From: Burkholderiaceae bacterium
Lineage (GTDB): Bacteria; Pseudomonadota; Gammaproteobacteria; Burkholderiales; Burkholderiaceae_C
NCBI GenBank assembly: GCA_024235995.1
Contig: JACKLI010000001.1
Location: forward strand, 1,054,001-1,118,000
Reading direction: 5' to 3'
Length of the DNA stretch: 64,000 nucleotides
The stretch's first letter is position 1, and each line of letters begins with the position of its first letter. Shown here piece after piece: positions 32,067 to 41,056 of this stretch. The translations under genes and the position numbers were made by a program. The notes below the pieces were generated by a model that was given only the letters and a program-made list of their open reading frames with translations, was not told the DNA's origin and ran no database searches.

Positions 32067-33362
32067 TCAACGGGTGGCGGGCACCGCGGCGTGCGCGCCC
32101 TGGGGGGTCATCAGGTCGGTGCGGCGCACCTCGGTGAAGTACATCCAGATCAGCGACACCCAGACCACGCCGTACATCAGCATGAAGGCGCTGGAGCGGA
32201 TGCCGGTCAGGTCCATCAGCGCGCCGAACATGATCGGCAGCACGAAGCCGCCCATGCCGCCGGCCAGGCCCACGATGCCGCTGATGGCGCCGATGTTGTC
32301 GGGGTAGTCGTCGCCGATGTACTTGAACACGCTGGCCTTGCCGAAGGCCATGGCGATGCCCAGCACGGCCATGATGGCGGTGAACAGGTAGACGTTCAGG
32401 CCGATGTGGAAGGTGCTGGGGCCGTTGACGGTGGTGACGGTGAAGTCGGTCTGCGGGTAGGACAGCAGGAACAGGCAGATCCAGCACACCCACATCACCC
32501 ACCAGGTGACGCTGTGCGCGCCGTACTTGTCCGACAGCACGCCGCCGATGGCGCGCAGCACGCCGCCCGGCAGCGAGAAGCACGCGGCCAGCAGCGCCGC
32601 CACGCGGATGTCCAGGCCGTACTCGCCCACGTAGTACTGCACCATCCACAGGCTCAGCGCCACGTAGCCGCCGAACACGATGCTGTAGTACTGGCAGTAC
32701 TTGAGCACCTTGGGGTCCTTCAGCGCCTTGAGCTGCTCGGTGAAGGTGACGTTGCTGGGCACCAGGTGCGTCGGGTCGCTGTAGCTGAACAGCCAGAACA
32801 GCACCAGCGTGCCCAGCATGATGGCCGCGTAGACGTGCGGCACCGCGGCCCAGCCGAAGGCCACCAGGATGACGGGCGCGACGAACTTGTTGACGGCCGC
32901 GCCCGAGTTGCCCGCGCCGTACACGCCCATGGCCATGCCCTTGCGGTTCTTGGGAAACCAGCGCGCCACATAGGGCGTGCCCACCGAGAACGAGCCGCCG
33001 GCCAGGCCCACGAACAGGCCGATGACCAGGAAGTGCCAGTACTGCGTGGCGTAGCCCATCACCCAGATGGCCGGCACGGTGACGGCCATCAGCACGGTCA
33101 TCACGATGCGCCCGCCGTACTTGTCGGTCCAGATGCCCAGCGGCACGCGGATCAGCGAGCCCGCCAGCACGGGCATGGCCGTCAGCAGGCCGAACTCGGT
33201 GGCGTTCAGGTTCAGCATCTTCTTGATCGGGATGCCGATGACGCCGAACATCATCCAGACCATGAAGCAGACGGTGAAGGCCAGGGTGCTCACGATGAGC
33301 ACCGACCAGGCCTGCCGGTTGCGGCGCGAATCTTGTGCCGCGGGAAGCGACGCGGATGCCAT
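32067..33362 (-). CDS. narK1: Nitrate/proton symporter NarK1 (MFS)
   Basis: 431 residues. NarK1 type: short N-terminus, MMFGVIGIPIKKMLNLN, RVPLGIWTDKYGG, nitrate motif GVYGAGNSGAAVNKFVAPVI and second motif GAISGIVGLAGGMGGFVLPI. Type I proteins import nitrate with protons, useful to start respiration. The start at 33362 follows AAGGA; 33407 is an upstream alternative. 213 bp separate it from narL, enough for its own promoter; an inverted repeat lies at 33418-33442. Confidence 0.93.
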   Translation of the reverse strand: MASASLPAAQDSRRNRQAWSVLIVSTLAFTVCFMVWMMFGVIGIPIKKMLNLNATEFGLLTAMPVLAGSLIRVPLGIWTDKYGGRIVMTVLMAVTVPAIWVMGYATQYWHFLVIGLFVGLAGGSFSVGTPYVARWFPKNRKGMAMGVYGAGNSGAAVNKFVAPVILVAFGWAAVPHVYAAIMLGTLVLFWLFSYSDPTHLVPSNVTFTEQLKALKDPKVLKYCQYYSIVFGGYVALSLWMVQYYVGEYGLDIRVAALLAACFSLPGGVLRAIGGVLSDKYGAHSVTWWVMWVCWICLFLLSYPQTDFTVTTVNGPSTFHIGLNVYLFTAIMAVLGIAMAFGKASVFKYIGDDYPDNIGAISGIVGLAGGMGGFVLPIMFGALMDLTGIRSSAFMLMYGVVWVSLIWMYFTEVRRTDLMTPQGAHAAVPATR

Positions 33363-33417
33363 GCTGTCGTCCTTTCTTGAGGGATGGCATGGATGTTCGC
33401 GCAGCACTCAGGGTTTT

Positions 33418-33442
33418 CCCATACCTCCGTGGAAGGCATGGG
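33418..33442. promoter_or_regulatory. Imperfect inverted repeat upstream of narK1
   Basis: CCCATACCTCC and GGAAGGCATGGG face each other around GT, 56-80 bp before the narK1 start. It contains TACCTCC, near the NarL heptamer TACYYMT. This may be a regulator site or a narL terminator; no full FNR box (TTGAT-N4-ATCAA) was found here. Confidence 0.3.
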
Positions 33443-33543
33443 CGGGTGCAGAAGAACGATGGCACCCGGCAGGCGCCTACTTCCAAAGAACTAGGGGCAG
33501 CGCCTGGGGTTTTGATGAAATCCGGATCTGGCCCGCATCGACA

Positions 33544-33573
33544 TTGCCCGAAAAGCTATCAAAAAAGAAGCAA
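33544..33573 (+). repeat. Short AT-rich dispersed repeat, copy 4
   Basis: TTGCCCGAAAAGCTATCAAA then AAAGAAGCAA, ending two bases from the narL stop codon. Same AAGCTATCAAAA core as copy 6. Confidence 0.6.
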
Positions 33574-33575
33574 CC

Positions 33576-34253
33576 CTATTCGATGCGTTGCCGGTCCGAG
33601 GCGTAGACCGCCGCCTGCACGCGCGAGCTGAGGCCCAGCTTGCGCAGGATGTGCTGCACGTGGATCTTCACCGTGGTCTCGGCGATATCCAGCGTGCGCG
33701 CAATCTCTTTGTTGCTGGCGCCGCGGGCGATCTCGCGCAGCACCTCCTGCTCGCGCGGCGACAGCTGCGGCGCCGCGTCTTCCTCGGGCGCGGGCTGCTG
33801 CGGCCCGGGCTCGGGCGCGCCTTGCGACTGGAAGGCCGCCACCAGCTTGCCCATCATCTCGGGGCTGACCACCGGCTCGCCGCGGGCGGCGCGGCGGATG
33901 GCCTGCGCCAGCAGGTCGCCGTCGATGGTCTTGAGCAGATAGCCCTGGGCGCCGTGGCGCAGCGCGGTGGCCAGGTCCGCGCCGTCCTCGCTGACGGTGA
34001 GCATGATCACGCGGCTGCCCCCCGCGGCCTCGCGCAGCCCGGCGATGGCGTCTACGCCGCGCACGCCGGGCAGGTGGTTGTCCAGCAGGATCACGTCGGG
34101 GCGCAGCTGCGGCAGCAGGTGCAGCGCCTGGGCGGCGTCGCCCGCCTCGCCCACCACGCGCAGGTCGTCGTACTGCGACAGCAGGGCCACCAGCCCGCGG
34201 CGCAGCAGGGTGTGGTCGTCGACCAGGAACAGGGTGATGGGCGTGGCGGTCAT
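33576..34253 (-). CDS. narL: Nitrate/nitrite response regulator NarL
   Basis: 225 residues. Receiver domain: acidic pair in FLVDDHTLLRRG, phospho-acceptor D58 in VILLDNHLPGVRG, K107 in GYLLKTIDG. LuxR/NarL helix-turn-helix at about 160-205: LSPREQEVLREIARGASNKE, IARTLDIAETTVKIHVQHIL. Overlaps narX by four bases. Expected to activate the downstream nar genes under nitrate. Confidence 0.95.
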   Translation of the reverse strand: MTATPITLFLVDDHTLLRRGLVALLSQYDDLRVVGEAGDAAQALHLLPQLRPDVILLDNHLPGVRGVDAIAGLREAAGGSRVIMLTVSEDGADLATALRHGAQGYLLKTIDGDLLAQAIRRAARGEPVVSPEMMGKLVAAFQSQGAPEPGPQQPAPEEDAAPQLSPREQEVLREIARGASNKEIARTLDIAETTVKIHVQHILRKLGLSSRVQAAVYASDRQRIE

Positions 34254-36163
34254 GCGGCGGCGATGAAGGGCGTGGGAAAGGCCGGCGCGCGCTCGTCGGC
34301 GCCGGCGGCGGGCAGCTCCAGGGTGACGCAGGTGCCGGCGCCGGGGCTGGATTCCAGCCGCAGCTGGGCGCCGATGTGCCGGGCGCGTTCGCGCATGATG
34401 CCCAGGCCCACGTGCAGCGAGTCGGGCGGCACGGCCTCAGGGTCGAAGCCGCTGCCGTCGTCGTGCACCTCGAAACGCCAGCCCGGGTGGCGCTGCACGC
34501 GCAGCTGCACGTGGCGCGCGCCGGCGTGCTTGCGCACGTTGGACAGCGCCTCCTGCACGATGTGCAGCACCTGGATCTGCACGTCGGGCGCCAGCGGCAG
34601 GCCCTGGCCCGCCATGTCCAGCGTGGTGCCCAGGCCGGTCTGGTGCTCGAACTTGGACAGCGTGGCGCGCAGTGCCTGCTCGATGTCCTCGTCCTGCGTG
34701 CGCGTGCGAAAGTGCACCAGCAGCTCGCGCACGTCGGCGTAGCACTCGCGCACGCCCGCGTCCAGCTCGGCCATGCTGCGGTCGCGGGCGGCGGTGTTGC
34801 CCTTGGCCACGGCGTCGCGCAGCAGCTGGGTCTGGATCTTGAGAAAGGCCAGCGACTGGGCAATGGAGTCGTGCAGCTCGCGCGCGATCAGGCTGCGCTC
34901 CTCGGCCACGGCGGCCTCGCGCTCCAGCGCCGTGGCGCGCAGCCCCTCCATCGAGCTGGCCAGGTGCCGCGCCATGGTGGACAGCAGTTCGCGCATGTCC
35001 GGCGACAGATCCAGCGTCGTGCGGTAGAACAGCGTCACCTCGCCCAGCAGCCGCTGGTGCAGTTGCACGGGGATGCTGACGATGGTCTCGTAGCCCGCCT
35101 CGCGGCAGTGCGGCAGCTTCAGCCGTCCGGCCGGCGCGATCGGGATCACGCGCATCTGCGCCTGCGCCCGCGCCTGGCCGCACTCGCAGGCGCCGGTGTT
35201 CAGGCAATGCTCCTGCTCGGCCAGGGACTGCGGCAGGCCGTCGGCGGCCAGCAGCACGTAGCGCTGGTTGGCCTCGTCCGACCAGCGCAGCGCGGCCGCG
35301 TCGCTGCCGGAGACGCCGCGGATCTGCTGCACGAAGCCCTGGGCCAGCACCTCCAGGTGGTTGGCCTCGGCCGCCAGCGCGCTCACCGCGTACAGCGCGG
35401 ACAGGCGCTGGTTCTGCACCGCGATGCTGGCGGTCTTCTCGCGCACCTTGCGCTCCAGGTCCTCGCGCGAGCCCTGCAGCGCATGGGCCATCAGGTTGAA
35501 GCCGGCCGCCAGCTGGCCGAACTCGTCGTTGGACTGCACCTCCAGGCGCGTGCCCAGGTCGCCCTGGCGCACGCGCGCCAGCGCCTGCTGCAGCTGCGTC
35601 ACGGGGTTGAGCACCAGCAGATAGCTCAGCGCCACGAAAGCCACGGCCGAGCCGATGGCCAGGGCCACCAGGAACAGGTGGAACAGGTGCAGGATCGCCG
35701 TCCAGCGCATGATGCGCTGCTCGATGGCCTGCACGAAGTTGTCGATCTCGCCGACGAAGGCGTCGCCGCGCGCCACGGCGGCGGCGGTGCTTGCCGCCGG
35801 CGGAGCCTTGCCCCACTGCTGCTGCATGGCCTGCCACTCGGCGCGGATGTGTTCGTATTGCGCACGCGTTTCGTCGTTCCAGGGCACGAACAGGGGGCGT
35901 GCCGGGTCGCCCGTGCGCAGCAGCTCCAGCCCCTCGTCGAAGCGCTGCTCCAGCTGGGCCAGCGCATGGGGCGTCTCGTTCTGCTGCGCCAGCTCCATGC
36001 GCAGAAAGTTCATGCGCAGCCGGCCGGCCTCGTTGACGGCGGCGGCGCCGCCTTCGAGCTGCCAGGTCACCCACAGCGTGAAGCCGATGGCGGTCAGGGC
36101 CACCAGCAGCGCCCCCAAGCCCATGGCCAGCAGCTTGGTCGACAGCGTGAATTGCTTGCGCAT
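34250..36163 (-). CDS. narX: Nitrate/nitrite sensor histidine kinase NarX
   Basis: 637 residues. TM1 about 10-34, periplasmic P-box NEAGRLRMNFLRM (44-56) where nitrate binds, TM2 about 155-185, HAMP to about 240, a GAF-like central module with Cys at 320, 326, 328 and 353, then a HisKA_3 H-box ARELHDSIAQSLAFLKIQTQ (H431) and an HPK7 ATPase (VQEALSNVRKHAGA, FEVHDDGSGF, GLGIMRERARHIGA). The central Cys cluster matches that of NarX in other proteobacteria. First gene of the nar locus; divergent from PCuAC. Confidence 0.93.
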   Translation of the reverse strand: MRKQFTLSTKLLAMGLGALLVALTAIGFTLWVTWQLEGGAAAVNEAGRLRMNFLRMELAQQNETPHALAQLEQRFDEGLELLRTGDPARPLFVPWNDETRAQYEHIRAEWQAMQQQWGKAPPAASTAAAVARGDAFVGEIDNFVQAIEQRIMRWTAILHLFHLFLVALAIGSAVAFVALSYLLVLNPVTQLQQALARVRQGDLGTRLEVQSNDEFGQLAAGFNLMAHALQGSREDLERKVREKTASIAVQNQRLSALYAVSALAAEANHLEVLAQGFVQQIRGVSGSDAAALRWSDEANQRYVLLAADGLPQSLAEQEHCLNTGACECGQARAQAQMRVIPIAPAGRLKLPHCREAGYETIVSIPVQLHQRLLGEVTLFYRTTLDLSPDMRELLSTMARHLASSMEGLRATALEREAAVAEERSLIARELHDSIAQSLAFLKIQTQLLRDAVAKGNTAARDRSMAELDAGVRECYADVRELLVHFRTRTQDEDIEQALRATLSKFEHQTGLGTTLDMAGQGLPLAPDVQIQVLHIVQEALSNVRKHAGARHVQLRVQRHPGWRFEVHDDGSGFDPEAVPPDSLHVGLGIMRERARHIGAQLRLESSPGAGTCVTLELPAAGADERAPAFPTPFIAAA

Positions 36164-36249
36164 GGCGGCAGTTTAGCCATGGCCGGGGGCTGCGTCGGTT
36201 GCGCAGGATCGATCGGCATAATCGGCCATCGATGTTGCGAGGTGCAAGC

Positions 36250-36744
36250 ATGTTGGGATTGTTTTCGAGACGGCGGCTGATGGTGGCGCTGGCCAGCGCC
36301 GTGGCGGCCAGCGCCGCGTGGGCGCAGCCGGTGGTGCAGGTGCAGGATGCGTGGGCGCGCGCCACCGTGCCCGGCCAGGGCGCCACCGGGGCCTTCATGA
36401 CCCTGATGGCGCCGCAGGGCGCGACGCTGGTGGGCGTGTCCTCGCCGACGGCCACGGCCGAGCTGCACGAGATGGCCATGGACGGCAACGTCATGCGCAT
36501 GCGCCCGCTGGCCTCGCTGGCCCTGCCGCCCGGCCAGGCGGTGACGCTCAAGCCGGGCGGCTTGCACGTCATGCTGCTCGATTTGAAGGCGCCGTTGGCG
36601 GCGGGCACCACGCTGCCCCTGACGCTGCAGCTGCGCGACGCCAAGGGCGCGACGACCGCGCTGGACGTGCAGGTGACGGTGCGTGCGCTCAACGGCGGCG
36701 CCATGGGGCAGGGCATGGGTCACGGCCCCGCGCACGGGCGTTGA
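36250..36744 (+). CDS. PCuAC-type periplasmic copper chaperone
   Basis: 164 residues. Signal peptide to AAWAQ, then a cupredoxin-like PCuAC domain with the Cu(I) motif: H-E-M in TAELHEMAMDGNVMRMRPL and H-V-M in LKPGGLHVMLLDLK. PCuAC proteins deliver copper to cytochrome oxidase CuA. A short Met/His-rich end (GGAMGQGMGHGPAHGR) may also bind copper. GAGGTGC before 36250 supports this start; ATG 36232 sits 9 bp after a CATAAT hexamer and would give a leaderless product. Confidence 0.88.
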   Translation: MLGLFSRRRLMVALASAVAASAAWAQPVVQVQDAWARATVPGQGATGAFMTLMAPQGATLVGVSSPTATAELHEMAMDGNVMRMRPLASLALPPGQAVTLKPGGLHVMLLDLKAPLAAGTTLPLTLQLRDAKGATTALDVQVTVRALNGGAMGQGMGHGPAHGR

Positions 36745-36807
36745 CTTGGGCCGCGCCTGCGCTAAGCTGCGCCCACGCGGGGCTGGGCCCGCGCGAGGAG
36801 CGAGAGC

Positions 36808-37614
36808 ATGAGCGAGCAGGCACCGTTTGCCTTCGGCAAGCTGATCCCGGGGTTCGAGTTTTTGCAGCAGCTGACCGCCGGCAACGCCGGGGGGGCGGCG
36901 GCCACGGGCCTGGGCCACTGGGTGGCGCCCACGGTCAACGTCGAGGAGCTGGAGCAGCGCATCGCCGAATTGAAGACGGTGCAGTTCTGGCTGGAGCAGA
37001 ACCTGCTGGCGCTCAAGGCCACCGTGCAGGCGCTGGAAGTGCAGAAGATGACCCTGCTTACGCTGCGGGGCATGAACCTGAGCATGGCCGAAGTGGCGCA
37101 GGCCTTCACCATGCCGTCCGCCGCGCCGCCGGCTCCGGCACCGATGCCCGAGGGCGGCAGCGGCTGGCCCTATCCGGACAAGGGCGCGGGAGCCGCCGCG
37201 GCGGCTCCCGCGCCTGAGCCCGCCGAGCCCGACGAACCCAAGGCGGCCGCCCCAGCCAAGGCGCCGCGCCGCCCGGCCGCCGCCAAGCCCTTGGCCGCCG
37301 CGCCAGCCAGCGCCGGCGGGACCGATCCGCTCCAGTGGTGGGGCGCGCTGACGCAGCAGTTTCAGCAAATCGCCACGCAGACCCTGCGCGAGGCGGCGCG
37401 CGCCATGCCGGCGGCCGAGCCGACCGACCTGGCGCCGGCCGGCGCGCCCGCCGATGCGTCCAAGCCCCCGGCGGCGGCCAGGAAGGCTGCGACGGCCAAG
37501 CGCAAGAAGGCCGCGCGCAAGACACCCGCCAAGAAGTCCGCCGCCAAGGCGCCCGCCCCGCGTGCCCGCAGCCTGCCCGGCTGGCTGTTGCCCACGCCGC
37601 CCGACAAGAGCTGA
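36808..37614 (+). CDS. phaM: PhaM-type PHA granule regulatory protein
   Basis: 268 residues. N-terminal PhaM signature FAFGKLIPGFEFLQQLTAG followed by a helix with ELEQRIAELKTVQFWLEQNL, LLALKATVQALEVQKMTLLT. The C-terminus is an Ala/Lys/Pro-rich, histone-like stretch (AARKAATAKRKKAARKTPAK). In Cupriavidus, PhaM activates PHB synthase and tethers granules to DNA through such a tail. Its presence implies polyhydroxyalkanoate storage. The stop codon overlaps the first base of a palindromic element. Confidence 0.9.
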   Translation: MSEQAPFAFGKLIPGFEFLQQLTAGNAGGAAATGLGHWVAPTVNVEELEQRIAELKTVQFWLEQNLLALKATVQALEVQKMTLLTLRGMNLSMAEVAQAFTMPSAAPPAPAPMPEGGSGWPYPDKGAGAAAAAPAPEPAEPDEPKAAAPAKAPRRPAAAKPLAAAPASAGGTDPLQWWGALTQQFQQIATQTLREAARAMPAAEPTDLAPAGAPADASKPPAAARKAATAKRKKAARKTPAKKSAAKAPAPRARSLPGWLLPTPPDKS

Positions 37615-37774
37615 GAAGCTGTGAACGAACCCCTCATGCCCGCCTTGATCGCCAAAACCCGCCCGCTCGGCGTTGCAAATGCTCGCCGTAGCCCGAGCTA
37701 CGTCTGCGCTTTGCGCCTTGATCGGACGCGTTTGGGCGATCCTTTCGGGCACTCGCGATTCATTCACAGCTTCT
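37614..37774. repeat. 161-bp inverted-repeat element between convergent genes
   Basis: Outer arms AGAAGCTGTGAACGAA (37614-37629) and TTCATTCACAGCTTCT (37759-37774) match at 15 of 16. Inner arms GATCGCCAAAAC (37647-37658) and GTTTGGGCGATC (37730-37741) match at 11 of 12. A central CGTAGC-CCGA-GCTACG hairpin (37687-37702) caps it. Same nested architecture as the 16894-17163 element but different sequence. May act as terminator for both flanking genes. Confidence 0.75.
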
Positions 37775-37797
37775 GAGCCCGCCCGCCCGTGCGGCGG

Positions 37798-38991
37798 TCA
37801 GCTCGGGTGCGTGGCGTGCAGCGCCTGCGCCCGCCACAGCAGCACCACGCCGGTGGCGGCCAGCAGCGCCAGCATCAGCACGCCCGGCGCGTAGCCGTGC
37901 ACGGGCGACCACAGCAGGCCGACGGCCAGCGGCGCGGCGGCGCGCGCCAGGGCCAGCGGCAGGCCCAGCGCACCGTTGAGCGCGCCCACGTGCGCGGCGC
38001 TCACGTACTGCGCCATCACCGTGCCCTTGACGATGGTCAGCATGCCGTTGCCGATGCCGAACAGCAGCGCGAACACCAGGGTGGCCCCGACGTGGCCGAA
38101 GCCGAGCAGCAGTACGAGCAGGGCCAGCGGCACCCCCAGCGGCGCCCAGCGGTTGGTGGCGTGCACGTCCAGCCGCCGGTCGCCCCAGTACAGCAGCAGC
38201 CGGCCCAGCACCTGCAGCGCGCCGATGCTGGCGGGCACGGCGATGGCCCAGGCGGGGGGCAGGCCGCTTTCGCGCAGCAGGCTGACCAGGTGCGGGGGCA
38301 CGGCGGCGGTCACGGCCATCGCCAGCACGATGAAGGCGCCCAGCCGCCAGAACACGGGGCTGCGCAGGTGCGCGGCCAGCGGGGCCGTGGGCGCGGCGTG
38401 CACCAAAGCCGGCCGCGGCGGCGCGCCGCGCAGCAGGGCCAGGTGCAGCGGCAGGGCCACGCCCAGGTTGATGGCCGCCAGCACGCCCGAGGCCGCGCGC
38501 CAGCCCAGGGTGCGGATCAGCGCGTCGGTCAGGGGGATGAACACGGTGCTGGCCAGCCCGCCCAGAAAGGTGAGGGTGATGATGGCGCGCCGATAGTCGC
38601 CCGGAAAGCGCCGCGTGACCACGGCGAACACCGGCGTGTACAGCGTGGCCGCCATGCCCAGGCCCAGGGTCAGCCAGGCGGCGTAAAAACCCGCCAGCGA
38701 GCTGGCCATGCCCTGCGCCAGCAGGCCCAGCCCCAGCAGCAGCGAGCCGCCGGCCATCACCGCGCGCTCGTGGCCGCGGTCGATCCAGCGGCCGATGGCG
38801 TAGGCCGCCAGCCCCTCGGCCAGCAGCGCGAGGCTGAAGGCCAGCGAGGACTGCGCGCGGTCCAGCCCCAGGCTGCGTTCGACCGGCTCCATGAACAGCG
38901 CGAAGCCGTAGAACACGCTGCCCCAGCTGATCAGCTGCGCCACCGACAGGCCGGCCACCAGCTGGCGGGGGGACAGCGCGGGGCGCGTCAT
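37798..38991 (-). CDS. MFS transporter, substrate unknown
   Basis: 397 residues, 12 helices. MFS motif near helices 2-3: YAIGRWIDRGHERAVMAGGS. First helix SVAQLISWGSVFYGFALFME; second half begins around RSPVFWRLGAFIVLAMAVTA. General architecture resembles monocarboxylate/oxalate-formate type MFS proteins. No neighbouring enzyme gives a clue. The start at 38991 is the first ATG in frame. Confidence 0.85.
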   Translation of the reverse strand: MTRPALSPRQLVAGLSVAQLISWGSVFYGFALFMEPVERSLGLDRAQSSLAFSLALLAEGLAAYAIGRWIDRGHERAVMAGGSLLLGLGLLAQGMASSLAGFYAAWLTLGLGMAATLYTPVFAVVTRRFPGDYRRAIITLTFLGGLASTVFIPLTDALIRTLGWRAASGVLAAINLGVALPLHLALLRGAPPRPALVHAAPTAPLAAHLRSPVFWRLGAFIVLAMAVTAAVPPHLVSLLRESGLPPAWAIAVPASIGALQVLGRLLLYWGDRRLDVHATNRWAPLGVPLALLVLLLGFGHVGATLVFALLFGIGNGMLTIVKGTVMAQYVSAAHVGALNGALGLPLALARAAAPLAVGLLWSPVHGYAPGVLMLALLAATGVVLLWRAQALHATHPS

Positions 38992-39036
38992 GCTAGGGGA
39001 ATTCAGAACGAAATAGCCCGATCGCCCGCGTCAGAC

Positions 39037-39063
39037 AAGCGCGGCAAGCTATCAAATGAATAG
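39037..39063 (+). repeat. Short AT-rich dispersed repeat, copy 5
   Basis: AAGCGCGGCAAGCTATCAAA then TGAATAG in the 150-bp gap between the MFS gene and livM. Shares GCAAGCTATCAAA with copies 4 and 6. Confidence 0.55.
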
Positions 39064-39141
39064 TATGACTGGGTGCTGGTGACCGGCAACCCCGTGCCAG
39101 TGCCGAGGGCGCGTGGACACGGCCCGCCCCCTTCACGGCAA

Positions 39142-40122
39142 TCAGAGCGACTTCTTGAGCAGGTTGCCGATCTCGCCCACGATGCCGCGGCGAAACAGCA
39201 GCACGCAGACCACGAAGATGGCACCCTGCACCACCGTCACCCAGGAGCCCAGCTCGGCCAGGTAGTTCTGCATGGTCACGATGGTGGCGGCGCCCACCAC
39301 GGGCCCGAAGATGGTGCCCATGCCGCCCAGCAGCGTCATCAGCACCACCTCGCCCGACATGCCCCAGTGCACGTCGGTGAGCGAGGCCAGCTGGAACACG
39401 ATGGCCTTGGTGGCGCCGGCCAGGCCGGCCAGCGCGGCCGACAGCACGAAGGCGCGGTGCTTGAATTTGTCGGCGTCGTAGCCCAGCGAGATGGCGCGCG
39501 GCTCGTTCTCGCGGATGGCCTGCAGCACCTGGCCGAAGGGCGAGTGGACGATGCGGTAGATCAGCGCGAAACCGGCCAGGAAGATCACCAGCACGAAGCC
39601 GTACATGGCGAAGGTCTGGGACAGGTCGATCAGGCCGAACAGGTGGCCGCGAGGCACCGCCTGGATGCCGTCCTCGCCATGGGTGAAGGGCGCCTGCAGC
39701 GAGAAGAAGAACACCATCTGCGCCAGCGCCAGCGTGATCATGGCGAAGTAGATGCCCTGGCGGCGGATGGCCAGCAGGCCCGTCACCCAGCCCAGGGCGG
39801 TGGTGCACAGGGTGGCGAAGGCAATGGCCAGCTCGGGCGTGAAGCCCCACACCTTGGCGGCATGGGCCGCGGCATAGCCGGCGCCGCCCAGGAACATGGC
39901 GTGGCCGAAGGACAGCAGCCCGCCGAAGCCCAGCAGCAGGTTGAAGGCGCAGGCGAACAGGGCAAAGCACATCACCTTCATCATGAACACCGGGTACACG
40001 CCCACCAGCGGGGCGCCGACCAGGATGAGCGCCATGATGGCGAACACCAGGGCGTGCGTGCGCCTCGAGTCGTGCGGCGGCGTGGTCTGGGGTCCGGAGG
40101 AGGAGGTTGCAGCAGTGCTCAT
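39142..40122 (-). CDS. livM: Branched-chain amino acid-type ABC permease LivM
   Basis: 326 residues. HAAT-family permease with the LivM signature FALFACAFNLLLGFGGLLSF-GHA, ALRRQGI-like AIRRQGIYFAMITLALAQM, and the ABC-contact loop AIRENEPRAISLGYD. About eight to ten helices. The start at 40122 lies 4 bp after the livH stop. Last gene of the six-gene transcript. Confidence 0.93.
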   Translation of the reverse strand: MSTAATSSSGPQTTPPHDSRRTHALVFAIMALILVGAPLVGVYPVFMMKVMCFALFACAFNLLLGFGGLLSFGHAMFLGGAGYAAAHAAKVWGFTPELAIAFATLCTTALGWVTGLLAIRRQGIYFAMITLALAQMVFFFSLQAPFTHGEDGIQAVPRGHLFGLIDLSQTFAMYGFVLVIFLAGFALIYRIVHSPFGQVLQAIRENEPRAISLGYDADKFKHRAFVLSAALAGLAGATKAIVFQLASLTDVHWGMSGEVVLMTLLGGMGTIFGPVVGAATIVTMQNYLAELGSWVTVVQGAIFVVCVLLFRRGIVGEIGNLLKKSL

Positions 40123-40126
40123 GGGC

Positions 40127-41005
40127 TTACTTCTGGGCGCCAAACAGGCCGGCCGGGCGAACCAGCAGCACGATGGTCATGATGATGAAGATGGCGGTGG
40201 TCGAAGCCTCGGGATAGAACACCTTGGTCAGGCCCTCGACCAGGCCCAGGCCGAAGCCGGTGACGATGGCGCCCATGATCGAGCCCATGCCGCCGATCAC
40301 CACCACGGCGAACACGACGATGATGATCTGCTCGCCCATCAGCGGGCTGACCTGGTAGATGGGCGCGGCCATGACGCCGGCCAGCGCGGCCAGCGCCACG
40401 CCGAAGCCGAAGGTCAGCGTGACCATGCGCGGCACGTTGATGCCGAAGGCCTGCACCAGCTGCGGGTTCTCGGTGGCCGCGCGCAGGTAGCCGCCCAGCC
40501 GCGTGTGCTCGATGACGAACCAGGTGGCCAGGCACACCACCAGCGAGGCCACGATGACCCAGGCGCGGTAGTTGGGCAGGAACATGAAGCCCAGGCTCTG
40601 CCCGCCCTGCAGCTGCGAGGGAATGGCATAGGGCAGGCCGGAGGAGCCGTACTCGTTGCGGAACAGCCCCTGGATGACGAGGGCCAGGCCGAAGGTCAGC
40701 AGCAGGCCGTAGAGGTGGTCGAGCTGGTACAGGCGCTTGAGCATGGTGCGCTCCAGCACCACGCCGATGGCGCCGACCACCACCGGCGCCACGATGAGCG
40801 ACCACCAGTAGTTCAGCCCCAGCTTGCTCAGCAGCAGGTAGGCGCCGAAGGCGCCCATCATGTAGAACGCGCCGTGCGCGAAGTTGATGATGTTGAGCAG
40901 GCCGAAGATGACGGCCAGGCCCAGCGACAGCAAGGCGTAGAAGGAGCCATTGATCAGGCCGATGAGAAGCTGCCCCATCAGGGCCTGGATCGGGATGTCA
41001 AACAT
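40127..41005 (-). CDS. livH: Branched-chain amino acid-type ABC permease LivH
   Basis: 292 residues. LivH motifs: GLINGSFYALLSLGLAVIFG-LLNIINFAHGAFYM at the N-terminus, EHTRLGGYLRAATENPQLVQ (ABC contact) and GGMGSIMGAIVTGFGLGLVE. Partner of LivM in the membrane. 51 bp downstream of the binding-protein gene. Confidence 0.95.
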   Translation of the reverse strand: MFDIPIQALMGQLLIGLINGSFYALLSLGLAVIFGLLNIINFAHGAFYMMGAFGAYLLLSKLGLNYWWSLIVAPVVVGAIGVVLERTMLKRLYQLDHLYGLLLTFGLALVIQGLFRNEYGSSGLPYAIPSQLQGGQSLGFMFLPNYRAWVIVASLVVCLATWFVIEHTRLGGYLRAATENPQLVQAFGINVPRMVTLTFGFGVALAALAGVMAAPIYQVSPLMGEQIIIVVFAVVVIGGMGSIMGAIVTGFGLGLVEGLTKVFYPEASTTAIFIIMTIVLLVRPAGLFGAQK

Positions 41006-41056
41006 GCGCGAAAACCTTCATGTCGTGCGGTGCGGGCCCGGCCGTCCGGGGGCCGG

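Noticed and set aside
33515..33530. TTGATGAAATCC upstream of narK1 as an FNR box
   Set aside because: Only the left half matches TTGAT-N4-ATCAA; the right half does not.
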